Shown here: positions 8,737-16,887 of the stretch, in pieces
Layout: each line of letters begins with the position of its first letter
How positions within the stretch are numbered: position 1 is the stretch's first letter
Source: Streptomyces sparsogenes
Lineage (GTDB): Bacteria > Actinomycetota > Actinomycetes > Streptomycetales > Streptomycetaceae
Direction of reading: 5' to 3'
Length of the DNA: 64,000 nt
NCBI RefSeq assembly: GCF_001704635.1
Contig: NZ_MAXF01000156.1
Span: forward strand, 24,985-88,984
Program-made: the position numbers and the translations under genes
Notes under the pieces: generated by a model
What the model saw: only the letters and a program-made list of their open reading frames with translations
Databases searched by the model: none
Told to the model about the DNA's origin: nothing

Positions 8737-8750
8737 ACCCGGCGCCGGGT
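8737..8750. promoter_or_regulatory. 14-bp palindrome before the GntR gene
   Basis: ACCCGGCGCCGGGT is a perfect dyad 39-52 bp upstream of the GntR start. It may be an autoregulatory site, but a purely G/C palindrome is weak evidence in this genome. Confidence 0.35.
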
Positions 8751-8759
8751 TGGATGGTA

Positions 8760-8799
8760 GCAGGCAGTGAGCACCGGGTCGGCGGTGCTCACAGCCTGC
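8760..8799 (-). terminator. Terminator after the transporter operon
   Basis: GCAGGC-a-GTGAGCACC, an 8-nt loop, then GGTGCTCAC-a-GCCTGC: fifteen base pairs with one A/A mismatch. It starts 17 bp after the stop codon of the binding-protein gene and separates that operon from the GntR gene. Confidence 0.7.
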
Positions 8800-8816
8800 G
8801 GGACGGGTGATGTGCG

Positions 8817-10007
8817 TCAGTGGTGGGAGGTGCGCCAGAAGTCCTCCCAGTCGGACTTGGTCCGGTAGTCACTGAGCAGGTCGGTGGCGCGCAACGGGGC
8901 CATCTGCTTGAGGTAGTTCTTGATGTGTGAGGGGTCGTTGGGTGGTGGGACCTTCGCGTTGGTGGAGGGCTTGCCGTCGGCGAGCTGGAGGGCGAAGCCC
9001 TCCTGGGTGAGCATGTAGTGGATGTAGAGCTTGGCGGTGTTGGGGCTCTTGGTCTTGGCCGCGTAGGCGATCGCCGACGGGAATGCCTGGAGGGCGTTGG
9101 GTTTCATGCCGTCGCAGATGGCCAGGTGGTAGCCCTTCTGGGCGACGTTGCGGAACTTTGCCATCGATATCGGGCCGAAGCTCGGGGTCTTCTGACCCGG
9201 CGCGCCGACGGCCTCGGAGACCTCCTCGTCGGTCTGCGTGATCTTTGGTTGGTTCGCTGCGAATCGCTTGAGCCATTCGTGCGCCGCGTCCGGCTGGTCG
9301 GTGGACAGGTCGGTGCCGTACTGCTGCTTGTAGGCGGCGCGCAGCGCGTCGTCGTCGTTGCGGGCGAGGGAGTTGAACCAGTACGGGTACTTGGGGTTGC
9401 TGAGCGGGTCCGCGATGGCGACGCGACCGGCGAAGTCGGGGTCGGTGAGCTGCCAGATGTTGGACACCGGGCAGTGGGAGTAGGTCTTGTTGTTGTAGAC
9501 CCAGCCCATGGGCCCGTAGTGGACGGTCAGGGGGTACCGGTCCTCGGGTTTGATCGAGTCCTTGAGGTCGCCGGGCACCCAGTTGACCAGCACGCCACGC
9601 TGGAGCAGTTCCACGGCGTAGGTGGGCAGGTCTTCGTTGATGACGACGTCTCCGATGACGTTGCCGGACTGGTTCTCGCGCAGGACTTTGTCGATGGCCC
9701 CGAGTTCGACCTTCACGCCCGTGGCCTTGAGGCCGTACTTCTTGGAGAACGCCTTGGCGGTGTCGACGACCTTGCCCGTCTGGTCGTAGACGGTGATGCC
9801 GGGCTCGGTCCTCGCGGCCGCGATCAGCGCGTCGAGGTCGAAGCCCTCGGCGGTCTCGTCGGGCTGGGTGCTCTTCTGCGCCAGGGGGGTGGCGGAGGAC
9901 TCGGTACCGGTGGCCGGGGGTGGGGCGCAGGCGGCGAGCGCGGTGAACAGCGCCGCGCCGGTCACGGCGGCGGCGAGGCGTCCGACTCTTGATCTGGGCG
10001 TGTGCAT
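8817..10007 (-). CDS. ABC transporter substrate-binding lipoprotein
   Basis: 396 residues with a lipoprotein signal (positively charged start, hydrophobic AAAVTGAALFTALAAC, lipobox Cys at about residue 27). The mature protein is a type II periplasmic-binding fold of the Fe3+/sugar-phosphate/putrescine group: GITVYDQTGKVVDTAKAFSK near the start, VNWVPGDLKDSIKPEDRYPL and PMGWVYNNKTY in the middle. It should sit on the outside of the membrane and deliver ligand to the permease and ATPase encoded upstream. Its order in the operon (last) and the phosphatases between it and the ATPase suggest a phosphorylated ligand; AfuA of this superfamily binds hexose phosphates. Confidence 0.88.
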   Translation of the reverse strand: MHTPRSRVGRLAAAVTGAALFTALAACAPPPATGTESSATPLAQKSTQPDETAEGFDLDALIAAARTEPGITVYDQTGKVVDTAKAFSKKYGLKATGVKVELGAIDKVLRENQSGNVIGDVVINEDLPTYAVELLQRGVLVNWVPGDLKDSIKPEDRYPLTVHYGPMGWVYNNKTYSHCPVSNIWQLTDPDFAGRVAIADPLSNPKYPYWFNSLARNDDDALRAAYKQQYGTDLSTDQPDAAHEWLKRFAANQPKITQTDEEVSEAVGAPGQKTPSFGPISMAKFRNVAQKGYHLAICDGMKPNALQAFPSAIAYAAKTKSPNTAKLYIHYMLTQEGFALQLADGKPSTNAKVPPPNDPSHIKNYLKQMAPLRATDLLSDYRTKSDWEDFWRTSHH

Positions 10008-10044
10008 GGAATCTCCTTGTTCTGGAGCGACCCGGTGGCTGGGC

Positions 10045-10884
10045 TCAGGCGGAGCGCAGCCGGGATCCTTCGTGCATGGTGCGGGTGATCAGCGGGAAGT
10101 CGGCGTCGGCGACGTGGCCGAAATAGTCGGGGGCCAGGAAGTCTCCGTGGGCGGGTTGCTCCACTCCGTCGATGTAGGCGTGGTAGCTGCCGCCGGCGAG
10201 TTTCAGCAGGAGGCTGCCCGCGGCGACGTCCCAGGCGTTGGTACCGAAGTTGAAGGTGGCGTCGGCCCAGCCGGCGGCGACATGGGCCAGGCACAGGGCG
10301 CCGCTGCTGGTGTTGCGCACAGCGGAGAAACCGCGCACCAGCGCACCGTAGCGGCGCAGGCTGAACTCCTCGTCGGCGGCGAGGTCGGCGGGCATCGGAT
10401 AGTGGGCGAGGACGGTGGCCTGGTCACTGACGCCGAACCCGCGGGCGTGGATGGGTTTCCCGCCGAGGCGGGCGCCGGTGTCGTCCGCGGTGAACAGGTT
10501 GTCCTGTACGGGGTCGTAGATGACTCCGGCGATCACCTCGCCGTCGACGACAGCGGCGATGGACACACACCAGAACGCGATGCCCCGGGCGAAGTTGGAG
10601 GTGCCGTCGATCGGGTCGATGTACCAGGTGGGATCGGCTCCGGCACGGAGCCCATCTTCCTCGCCGACGACGGCGGAGCCGGGGAAGTCCTCTTCGATGA
10701 TCTCGCGGATACGGGCTTCGGCGGCCCGGTCGTACTTGGTCACGACGTCGTGGAAGTCGGCCTTGAGGTCGATGTTCATGTCGTGCCGGAACCCGCTGAG
10801 CAGCATCGGAGCCACATCCAGGGCGGCGCGCCGCGCGGTGGCGGAGCAGCGGGCGGACAGCGAGGGCATAAGGGCGATCCTCAT
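10045..10884 (-). CDS. Inositol monophosphatase family protein
   Basis: 279 residues; the ATG at 10882-10884 overlaps the stop of the upstream HAD gene (ATGA). All Mg2+-dependent phosphatase signatures are present: GEED (74-77), DPIDGT (90-95) and WDVAAG (218-223). The family hydrolyses inositol-1-phosphate, fructose-1,6-bisphosphate, histidinol phosphate or PAP, and sequence alone does not choose between them. No signal peptide, so cytoplasmic. Between an ABC importer and a second phosphatase, it most likely dephosphorylates the imported compound. Confidence 0.9.
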   Translation of the reverse strand: MRIALMPSLSARCSATARRAALDVAPMLLSGFRHDMNIDLKADFHDVVTKYDRAAEARIREIIEEDFPGSAVVGEEDGLRAGADPTWYIDPIDGTSNFARGIAFWCVSIAAVVDGEVIAGVIYDPVQDNLFTADDTGARLGGKPIHARGFGVSDQATVLAHYPMPADLAADEEFSLRRYGALVRGFSAVRNTSSGALCLAHVAAGWADATFNFGTNAWDVAAGSLLLKLAGGSYHAYIDGVEQPAHGDFLAPDYFGHVADADFPLITRTMHEGSRLRSA

Positions 10885-11744
10885 CGGGTCGTATGGAGTC
10901 CCCCGCCACGTGATGTGGTGGGGGCGTGCAGAGCGGCGCACAACAGGGCGTGCAGACCGGCGGGGTCGCCGACGGTGTGGTCGGGTTCGGGCCCGCCGCC
11001 CGGTGCCGGCTCAGTGCGACGTGAGCGCATCAGGATGGTGGTCCCGGCACCGGCGCGGCGGCCGCAGACGACGTCGCGCCGATAGGTGTCCCCGACGTAC
11101 CAGGTGGCGCCCGGGGGGACACCGGCGACGCCGATGGCGTCGAGGAGCAACCGTGGGTCGGGCTTGCGGATGCCGACTTCGTCGCTGAACGACAGGGCAC
11201 GGAAGTAGCCGGTCAGGCCGGCCCGGTCCAGGACGCTGCGGTAGGCCGGTCCGGAGATGGTGTTGCTGACGACGCCGACGGCGATCCCGGCGCGGGTGCA
11301 CTCGACGAGCAGCTCGCGGATGCCGTCGCGTACTGCGCGCTCCTCCCATACCAGGCAGAGTTCGGCGGTGAGGTCGGCGCGGTTCCGGGTGATGTGGTCG
11401 AGCAGTGGTCTGCCCCATGTGGGACGGGACAGCTCGGCCCACAGCTCGCTTTGGCTGAGTTCGGCGCCGCCGAGGGTGCTGTCCTTCCAGGAGTCGTGGC
11501 GGGCGCGGCCTTCGGCGAGATCGGTGGCGACCTGCTCGACGGTGGGCAGGGCGGTGCCGGGGGGCAGGCTGTGGCGCGCGTGGCCGAGCAGGCGGGTGGC
11601 GAAGCGCGCCGCCCATCCGGGAGCGGGAAGGGTCTCGACGATCACGCCCCCCATGTCGAGGGCGAGCAGTCGCGGCTGCGGCAGTCCCGGTCGCGGCTGC
11701 GTTTGTGGTCGCGGTCGCGGGCGCGGCTCAGGAGAGACCGACAC
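10881..11744 (-). CDS. HAD-superfamily phosphatase-like protein
   Basis: 287 residues from a GTG at 11742-11744, overlapping the ATPase gene by 17 bp. An N-terminal Pro/Arg repeat (PRPRPRPQTQPRP) precedes the core. Motif I is LALDMGGVIVE, motif II VVSNT, motif III Lys in GIRKPDP, motif IV YVGDTYRRD. Motif I carries Gly where the second Asp usually sits, as in several HAD groups, so phosphatase chemistry is likely but not certain. It is translationally coupled on both sides, marking it as part of the transporter operon. The N-terminal repeat may mean the real start is later. Confidence 0.85.
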   Translation of the reverse strand: MSVSPEPRPRPRPQTQPRPGLPQPRLLALDMGGVIVETLPAPGWAARFATRLLGHARHSLPPGTALPTVEQVATDLAEGRARHDSWKDSTLGGAELSQSELWAELSRPTWGRPLLDHITRNRADLTAELCLVWEERAVRDGIRELLVECTRAGIAVGVVSNTISGPAYRSVLDRAGLTGYFRALSFSDEVGIRKPDPRLLLDAIGVAGVPPGATWYVGDTYRRDVVCGRRAGAGTTILMRSRRTEPAPGGGPEPDHTVGDPAGLHALLCAALHAPTTSRGGGLHTTR

Positions 11745-12834
11745 GTTCGCCCTCCGTGTCGAAGACGTGGACCTCGTGCGCCGCCACGCGCAACCGTACG
11801 TCGTCCCCGGGTCGGCAGGTCGGCGGGACGGATGTGGTGGCGAACAGATGCCGGCCGTCCGCGACAGCTTCGATGGTCCAGCTGCCTCCGGTCGGCAGGA
11901 TGGCGAAGATGGAGGCGTCGATCGTCAGGGCGTCGGGGGCCGGGGCCTGGGAGGGCGGCTCGATCCGGATGGATTCGGGGCGGATGCCGATCGAGCCGGG
12001 GACAGCCGTGGCGCCGTGCAGGCGGGTTTCCGCGAAACGGTGGGCCGCGGCGATGTGCGGGGCGGGCTCGTCGTCGGTGAACTCGATGATGTTGATCGGG
12101 GGGTTGCCGAGGAAACCGGCGACGAAACGGTTGCGGGGCCGGTCGTAGATGTCCGTAGGGGTTCCGATCTGCTGGAGCCGACCGTCGGCCAGCACCGCGA
12201 TGCGGGTGGCCAGCGTCATCGCCTCCCACTGGTCGTGGGTGACGAACACGATGGTCGAGCGGAAGTCCTGGTGGATGCGCTTGAGTTCGGTGCGCATCTC
12301 CAGGCGCAGCCGCGAGTCGAGGTTGGACAGCGGTTCGTCCAGCAGCATCACACCGGGGTTGACGGCCAGCATGCGGGCCAACGCGACCCGCTGCTGCTGG
12401 CCGCCGGAGAGCTGGGAGGGGTAGCGGTCGGCGAAGCGGCCGATGCCCATCACGTTCATGACCTCGTCGGCGCGGCTGCTGCGCTCGGCCCGGCCGACCT
12501 TGCGCAGCCGCAGGCCGTACTCGGTGTTCTGCCGGATGGTCATGTGCGGCCACAGCGCGTAGCTCTGGAAGACCAGGCCCATCTCGCGCCGTTCGGGGGC
12601 GACGAACACGCCCTGCTCGACCGAGTCGAGCACACGGTCGCCGACCGAGATGGAGCCGCCGGTGGGCTGTTCCAGGCCGGCGATCATCCGCAGCGTGGTC
12701 GTCTTGCCGCAGCCGGACGGGCCGAGCATGCACATGAAGTCGCCGTCGTTCACGGTGAGATCAAGGCTGTCGACCGCGCTGGCGGTGCTGCCCGGGTAGC
12801 GCTTGCTGATGCCCTGGAGCCGGATCGTCGGCAT
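11728..12834 (-). CDS. ABC transporter ATP-binding protein (PotA/FbpC type)
   Basis: 368 residues. Walker A GPSGCGKTT (38-46), Q-loop in VFQSYALWPHMT, signature LSGGQQQR (142-149) and Walker B VMLLDEP (162-168), the switch His in FVTHDQWEA, and a C-terminal TOBE-type regulatory domain from about residue 240 (SIGIRPESIRIE). This arrangement is that of importer ATPases for iron, polyamine, thiamine or sugar phosphate. It starts 3 bp after the permease stop, so the two are co-translated. Confidence 0.92.
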   Translation of the reverse strand: MPTIRLQGISKRYPGSTASAVDSLDLTVNDGDFMCMLGPSGCGKTTTLRMIAGLEQPTGGSISVGDRVLDSVEQGVFVAPERREMGLVFQSYALWPHMTIRQNTEYGLRLRKVGRAERSSRADEVMNVMGIGRFADRYPSQLSGGQQQRVALARMLAVNPGVMLLDEPLSNLDSRLRLEMRTELKRIHQDFRSTIVFVTHDQWEAMTLATRIAVLADGRLQQIGTPTDIYDRPRNRFVAGFLGNPPINIIEFTDDEPAPHIAAAHRFAETRLHGATAVPGSIGIRPESIRIEPPSQAPAPDALTIDASIFAILPTGGSWTIEAVADGRHLFATTSVPPTCRPGDDVRLRVAAHEVHVFDTEGERVGLS

Positions 12835-12837
12835 CTG

Positions 12838-14712
12838 TCACCCACCTAGTCCCCGACCGAGGTCGGTCTTCATCGTTTTCTGGATGGCATAGGTGCCGCC
12901 GAAGGCGACGGCGGAGACGACGAGGACCACGCCGTTGGCCGCCTGTGTGTAGCCGTACTCGACAAGCCTGATCGCGAAGGTGGTGAGCACGTCCATGCCG
13001 GGGACCGCGAGGATCACCACCAGGCTCAGGCTGCGGACACCGGCGATGAACGGCATCAGCACACCGGTCGCCAGAGCGCGTTTCTGGATCGGCAGCACGA
13101 CATGGGCCATGCGTCGCCACCAGCCGGCTCCCGCGACCTGGGCGGCCTCCTCCGGCTCGGGACCGAGCTGCATCATCGACGAGATTCCGGCCCGGGTGGC
13201 GAACGGCATCTGCTCGACCATGTAGATCAGCACCAGGAGGGTGCTGGTGCCGTACAGGGCCGGGATCGGTCCGCGGTCCACCGCGAACAGCGACAGGTAC
13301 GCCACCGCGAAGGCGATGCCGGGCACGAGGTAGGGCAGGAAGGTCAGTTGCCGCAGTGTGGTACCGAGCAGCCGGCTGGGGGAACGGACGACCACGTAGC
13401 CGACGAGCTGGCCGAGCACACCGGCGGCTACCGCGGCGAGTCCGACGATCCAGAAGGTGTTCCAGACCGCCGACCACACGGCCCCACTGACCAGAACGCC
13501 GTCGGTGAAGGCCGGCGTGTCCAGCCCGTGGCCGACCCAGTAGTCGAGGGTGAAGTTGTCCGCGGAGAAGTCCGCCGGCCGGCGCATGACCGTGGAGAGC
13601 GCCAGCACCCCCAGGGGCACCACGACACTCAGTACGAACGCCAGGCCGCACAACGCGGTGGCGGGTACCCGCCACCGGCCCAGTGCGCGGGTGCGGTCCA
13701 TCGCCCCCTTCCCCCCGATGGTGACGAAGCGCCGGGCCTCCTTCAGGAAGTGCACGTCAACCCAGAGCGAGAGCAGCCCGATCAGGATGATCGCACCGGC
13801 GATGACGGCGGCGGCGCCGTCCTCCCGGGTGGATATGCTGCGGTACAGCGAGGTCGCCAGGACGTTGAAGTCCGTGGGCAGACCCAGGATGTAGGTCACG
13901 CCGAACTCACCGAGCACCTTGGCCAGGATCAGCGTCGCGGCCGACACGAGGGCTGGGCGCATCAGCGGCACCACCACGGTGCGCACCACCGTGCCGTAGC
14001 CCGCGCCGAGCATCCGGGCGGAGTCCTCGAGCTGCGGGTCCAGGCGTTTGAGGGCATTGCCCAGCAGCAGGATGACGAACGGCGTGAAGTACAGCGTGAA
14101 GATGATCGTGATCGGCACGCCGCCGTATGCCAGCCAGTCCGGCGGAGTGACCCCGATGGACTCCAGCCATCCGGGCTGGCCGCCCGCAGTGCGGTTCTTG
14201 AAGATGGTCGTCCAGGCGAGCGCGAACGCCCACGTCGGCAGCATGTAGGGCACGATGAGCGCGGTGCTGAACCAGCGCCTGCCCCACAGGTCGGTGCGCG
14301 TGATCAGCCACGCCAACACCCCGCCCAGGATCAGCGAGAACACCACCGAGCAGGTGCTCACCAGGAGCGTGTGCACCAGCGGACGCCAGAACAGGTCGGC
14401 GGCCACCGGCGACAGGAACACCCGCCACAGGTAGTAGGAGGTCGGTGACCCCTCCTGCTGCTGCACGACGACCGTGTCCTTCGGGCTCACGGTGAAGCCC
14501 TGCACCAGCATGGTGACGATCGGCACCGCGATCAGATAGCCGAAGAGGATCAGGGCGAGCACCCCGATCGCCGTGGTGGGCCGGCGAAGCCCCACCCGCA
14601 ATCCATAGCGCAGAGCGCGTCCGCCACGCCCGGGCGGCGGAAGGGGAGGGACGACCGGCGTAGTCGTCTCTGCCGTGGCGGCGCGCGGTGGCGCCTGGGC
14701 CTGTCTGTTCAC
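12838..14712 (-). CDS. ABC transporter permease, two fused domains
   Basis: 624 residues from a GTG at 14710-14712. About twelve hydrophobic segments are arranged as two BPD-type permease halves (about residues 50-330 and 345-620). Each half carries an EAA-like loop: ARMLGAGYGTVVRTVVVPLM in the first and AAQVAGAGWWRRMAHVVLPI in the second. Such fused permeases are typical of the FbpB/ThiP/AfuB class. It is the first gene of the operon and starts 31 bp inside a perfect 10-bp-arm palindrome, so the whole operon is probably switched there. Divergent from the phytase gene. Confidence 0.9.
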   Translation of the reverse strand: MNRQAQAPPRAATAETTTPVVPPLPPPGRGGRALRYGLRVGLRRPTTAIGVLALILFGYLIAVPIVTMLVQGFTVSPKDTVVVQQQEGSPTSYYLWRVFLSPVAADLFWRPLVHTLLVSTCSVVFSLILGGVLAWLITRTDLWGRRWFSTALIVPYMLPTWAFALAWTTIFKNRTAGGQPGWLESIGVTPPDWLAYGGVPITIIFTLYFTPFVILLLGNALKRLDPQLEDSARMLGAGYGTVVRTVVVPLMRPALVSAATLILAKVLGEFGVTYILGLPTDFNVLATSLYRSISTREDGAAAVIAGAIILIGLLSLWVDVHFLKEARRFVTIGGKGAMDRTRALGRWRVPATALCGLAFVLSVVVPLGVLALSTVMRRPADFSADNFTLDYWVGHGLDTPAFTDGVLVSGAVWSAVWNTFWIVGLAAVAAGVLGQLVGYVVVRSPSRLLGTTLRQLTFLPYLVPGIAFAVAYLSLFAVDRGPIPALYGTSTLLVLIYMVEQMPFATRAGISSMMQLGPEPEEAAQVAGAGWWRRMAHVVLPIQKRALATGVLMPFIAGVRSLSLVVILAVPGMDVLTTFAIRLVEYGYTQAANGVVLVVSAVAFGGTYAIQKTMKTDLGRGLGG

Positions 14713-14742
14713 AGCGACGTCCTCGTCTCACTGCACTTGTCA

Positions 14743-14766
14743 GGACATCTCTTTTTAGAGATGTCC
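14743..14766. promoter_or_regulatory. Perfect 10-bp-arm palindrome in the phytase/permease promoter
   Basis: GGACATCTCT, loop TTTT, AGAGATGTCC. It is A/T-containing, unlike the background, and lies between the divergent permease (31 bp away) and phytase (221 bp away) genes. It is a good candidate operator for the GntR/HutC regulator, or a hairpin in the permease leader. Confidence 0.6.
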
Positions 14767-14901
14767 CGTACCGTCGCAGAGGCCCCCTGGCGTGTCAATA
14801 CCTGCTCGGGCAAAGAGAACGCGCACCTGCGGCCACCCGGCAGGGCGATGGGGACCCGGGCCCGCCCCGACCCGGCGCCCACCCGGCACAACTGAGGGAT
14901 A

Positions 14902-14931
14902 TTGCGGCATTCGTGATCGCTTCAATACGAT
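14902..14931 (+). promoter_or_regulatory. Candidate sigma-70-type promoter for the phytase gene
   Basis: TTGCGG (14902-14907), an 18-bp spacer and TACGAT (14926-14931), 57 bp before the GTG start. This is close to the Streptomyces HrdB consensus. Confidence 0.4.
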
Positions 14932-14987
14932 TCCTGCGCGCAATCCCCAATATCTGCTCGGCGTCCCCATTCCTACCAAGGAGTAAT

Positions 14988-16304
14988 GTGAGCGCCTCAG
15001 CTCTCAGCGCCCTGACCGCACTCACCACCGCGTTCACCCTGGCGACCGGGCCCGTGGCACCGGTGACCGTCACAGCCGCCGTGGAGACTCCCGCGGTGTA
15101 CGACGACGAGGCCGGTGGCCACGCCGACGCCGACGATCCGGCCGTGTGGGTCGACCCCGACGCCCCGGGCCGCAGCATCGTCATCGGCACACTGAAGGAG
15201 GCCGGCCTCGACGTCTACGGACTCGACGGCCGGCGCCTGCAGCACATTGCGGCGCCCCTGGCACCGGGCGAGGACGCCAAGCCCGGCCGTTTCAACAACG
15301 TCGACATCGTCTACGGCTTCGAGTTGGACGGCCGGAAGACCGATCTGGCGCTCGTCAGCGACCGGGGTCGGGACCGCGTCCGCGCCTTCGCCATCGACCC
15401 GGCCGCCGTCGCGGCCGGCAAGCCGCCGCTGAAGGACGTCACCTCCGGCGACGCCGCTCCCGTGTTCGCCGCGGACGAGGCCGAGGTGGACGACCAGCGC
15501 ACCTCCTACGGCCTGTCCGCCTTCAGCAAGGACGACCACGCCTACGTGGTGGTGTCACAGCGCGAGGAGACCCGCCTGCGCCTGCTGCGGCTGAAGGACC
15601 GCGACGGGCGCGTCGGCTACGAGACCGAGGACACCCTCGACCTCCCTGGCACCTTCACCCTGCCCAACGGCAAGGCGTGGACCCCGTGTGCGGACCCCGG
15701 TGAGCACCCCCAGGTCGAGGGCATGGCCGTCGACCAGGAACAGCACGTTCTGTACGCCGCCCAGGAGCGGGTCGGCCTGTGGCGCGTCGACCTGGACGAC
15801 GGGGAGTTCGAGGACCCGGAACTGGTCGACCGCGTACGTGAGTACGGAACGCCGTGGACGTACGACACCGAAGAGGAGGAGTGCGTCCTCGACACGGCCC
15901 ACGACCCCGGTTTCGGCGGTGAGAACCTGCGAGCCGACGCCGAGGGCGTCACCGTCTACCACGCCGAGGACGGCACCGGGTACGTCCTGGCCTCCAGCCA
16001 GGGCGACAACACCTTCGCCGTGTACGAGCGCGACGGCGACAACGACTACGTCGGCTCCTTCCGCATCGGCGACGGCGCGGTCGACGGCGTGCAGCACTCG
16101 GACGGCTCCACCGTGGTCAACGTCCCCCTGGGCCGCGCGTTTCCCAAGGGCCTGCTGATCGCCCACGACGGTGAGGCCACCCCCGCCGACGGCGACCGGG
16201 CCGGTACCGGCTTCAAGTTCGTCCGGTGGGACGCCCTCGCGAGCGCCTTCCCCGAACCGCTGACCGTCGACACCGAGTCCTTCGATCCCCGCGACGCGAA
16301 CTGA
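14988..16304 (+). CDS. Secreted beta-propeller phytase
   Basis: 438 residues from GTG 14988 (AAGGAG upstream). A hydrophobic, Ala/Thr-rich N-terminus acts as a signal peptide and ends near TVTAAVETPAV. The mature protein shows 3-phytase hallmarks: DADDPAVWVDP at the start, GRFNNVDIVYGFEL, SDRGRDRVRAFAID, HPQVEGMAVDQ, ENLRADAEGVTVYHAEDGTG and YVLASSQGDNTFAVYER. The acidic residues that hold calcium and phosphate are in place. Family enzymes cut Ca-phytate to lower inositol phosphates and phosphate outside the cell. Divergence from an ABC importer/IMPase operon links the product to uptake. A terminator follows at 16326. Confidence 0.92.
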   Translation: MSASALSALTALTTAFTLATGPVAPVTVTAAVETPAVYDDEAGGHADADDPAVWVDPDAPGRSIVIGTLKEAGLDVYGLDGRRLQHIAAPLAPGEDAKPGRFNNVDIVYGFELDGRKTDLALVSDRGRDRVRAFAIDPAAVAAGKPPLKDVTSGDAAPVFAADEAEVDDQRTSYGLSAFSKDDHAYVVVSQREETRLRLLRLKDRDGRVGYETEDTLDLPGTFTLPNGKAWTPCADPGEHPQVEGMAVDQEQHVLYAAQERVGLWRVDLDDGEFEDPELVDRVREYGTPWTYDTEEEECVLDTAHDPGFGGENLRADAEGVTVYHAEDGTGYVLASSQGDNTFAVYERDGDNDYVGSFRIGDGAVDGVQHSDGSTVVNVPLGRAFPKGLLIAHDGEATPADGDRAGTGFKFVRWDALASAFPEPLTVDTESFDPRDAN

Positions 16305-16325
16305 CCGCCTGACCTCCGGCGGGAT

Positions 16326-16354
16326 CCGGCTCGGTGGCGAGGCCACCGAGCCGG
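16326..16354 (+). terminator. Phytase gene terminator
   Basis: CCGGCTCGGTGG, loop cgagg, CCACCGAGCCGG: a perfect 12-bp stem 21 bp after the phytase stop. Confidence 0.75.
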
Positions 16355-16396
16355 ACGCAATCAATGGACTTGGCTCCGGCGCGCGAACCCCACGTC

Positions 16397-16887
16397 CTAG
16401 GAGGCGGCCGACGCTTCCCGGGCAGCGGTCCGTTCGGCCGTGCCGCCACCACCGGTGCGCCCTCCGCCGTGCGGGGACCGCGCGCCGGAGCGGTCGGTTT
16501 CGAACTTCCCGTCCCGTAGTTCGAAGCACTCGGGCAGCGAGCAGCCGATCGCCGGGGTGACCAGCAGGCTTACCGCGACGGGTGCGGGGTCGGTGCTCGC
16601 CGTCGAGAACTCGCAGATGGCCCCCGCCCGGTGACCGGGAACCAGAACCAACTGTCCACCGCGCCGACCCGTACCTGGTCCGACAGCACAAGCCGCCCGT
16701 GCTGCCCGACGAAGACCTTCAGCCGGACGGTGGCTCTCAGCGGGGCGGCGGTGGAGCGGATGGCGGTCAGGGTGAACTTGACGCCCTCGTCCGCGTCCAG
16801 GACCGAGGACGCGATCTGCCTGGTCTCGGCCTCCTTCCCGCCGCCCACTCCCCCGCGGCGGGGTGCGGCCGGAGGCAGACGGGTCAC
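16397..16887 (-). pseudogene. Hypothetical protein, frameshifted
   Basis: A GTG at 16885-16887 overlaps the TetR stop (GTGA), giving VTRLPPAAPRRGGVGGGKEA. A beta-rich stretch follows, with DEGVKFTLTAIRSTAAPLRA and VFVGQHGRLVLSDQVRVGAV. Near 16630 the sense continues one frame over (AICEFSTASTDPAPVAVSLL, TPAIGCSLPECFEL) and ends at 16397 in a Gly/Arg/Ala tail. The two parts read as one roughly 160-residue beta-sandwich-like protein broken by a single frameshift. I do not recognise the family. The coupling suggests it belonged to the TetR transcript. Confidence 0.45.

Noticed and set aside
11257..14448. Long plus-strand open frames opposite the ABC operon
   Set aside because: Mirror frames of the permease, ATPase and HAD genes, with low-complexity composition and no ribosome sites.
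8817..14712. Reading the transporter as an iron (FbpABC) or 2-aminoethylphosphonate system
   Set aside because: Family resemblance allows it, but no siderophore, PhnX/PhnW or iron-regulator signs are present, whereas phytase and IMPase are linked. Not excluded, only less likely.
14713..14745. Possible PHO box (GTTCAC) near the permease start
   Set aside because: Only one GTTCAC unit and it overlaps the GTG start codon; no second unit at the 11-bp spacing of PhoP sites.
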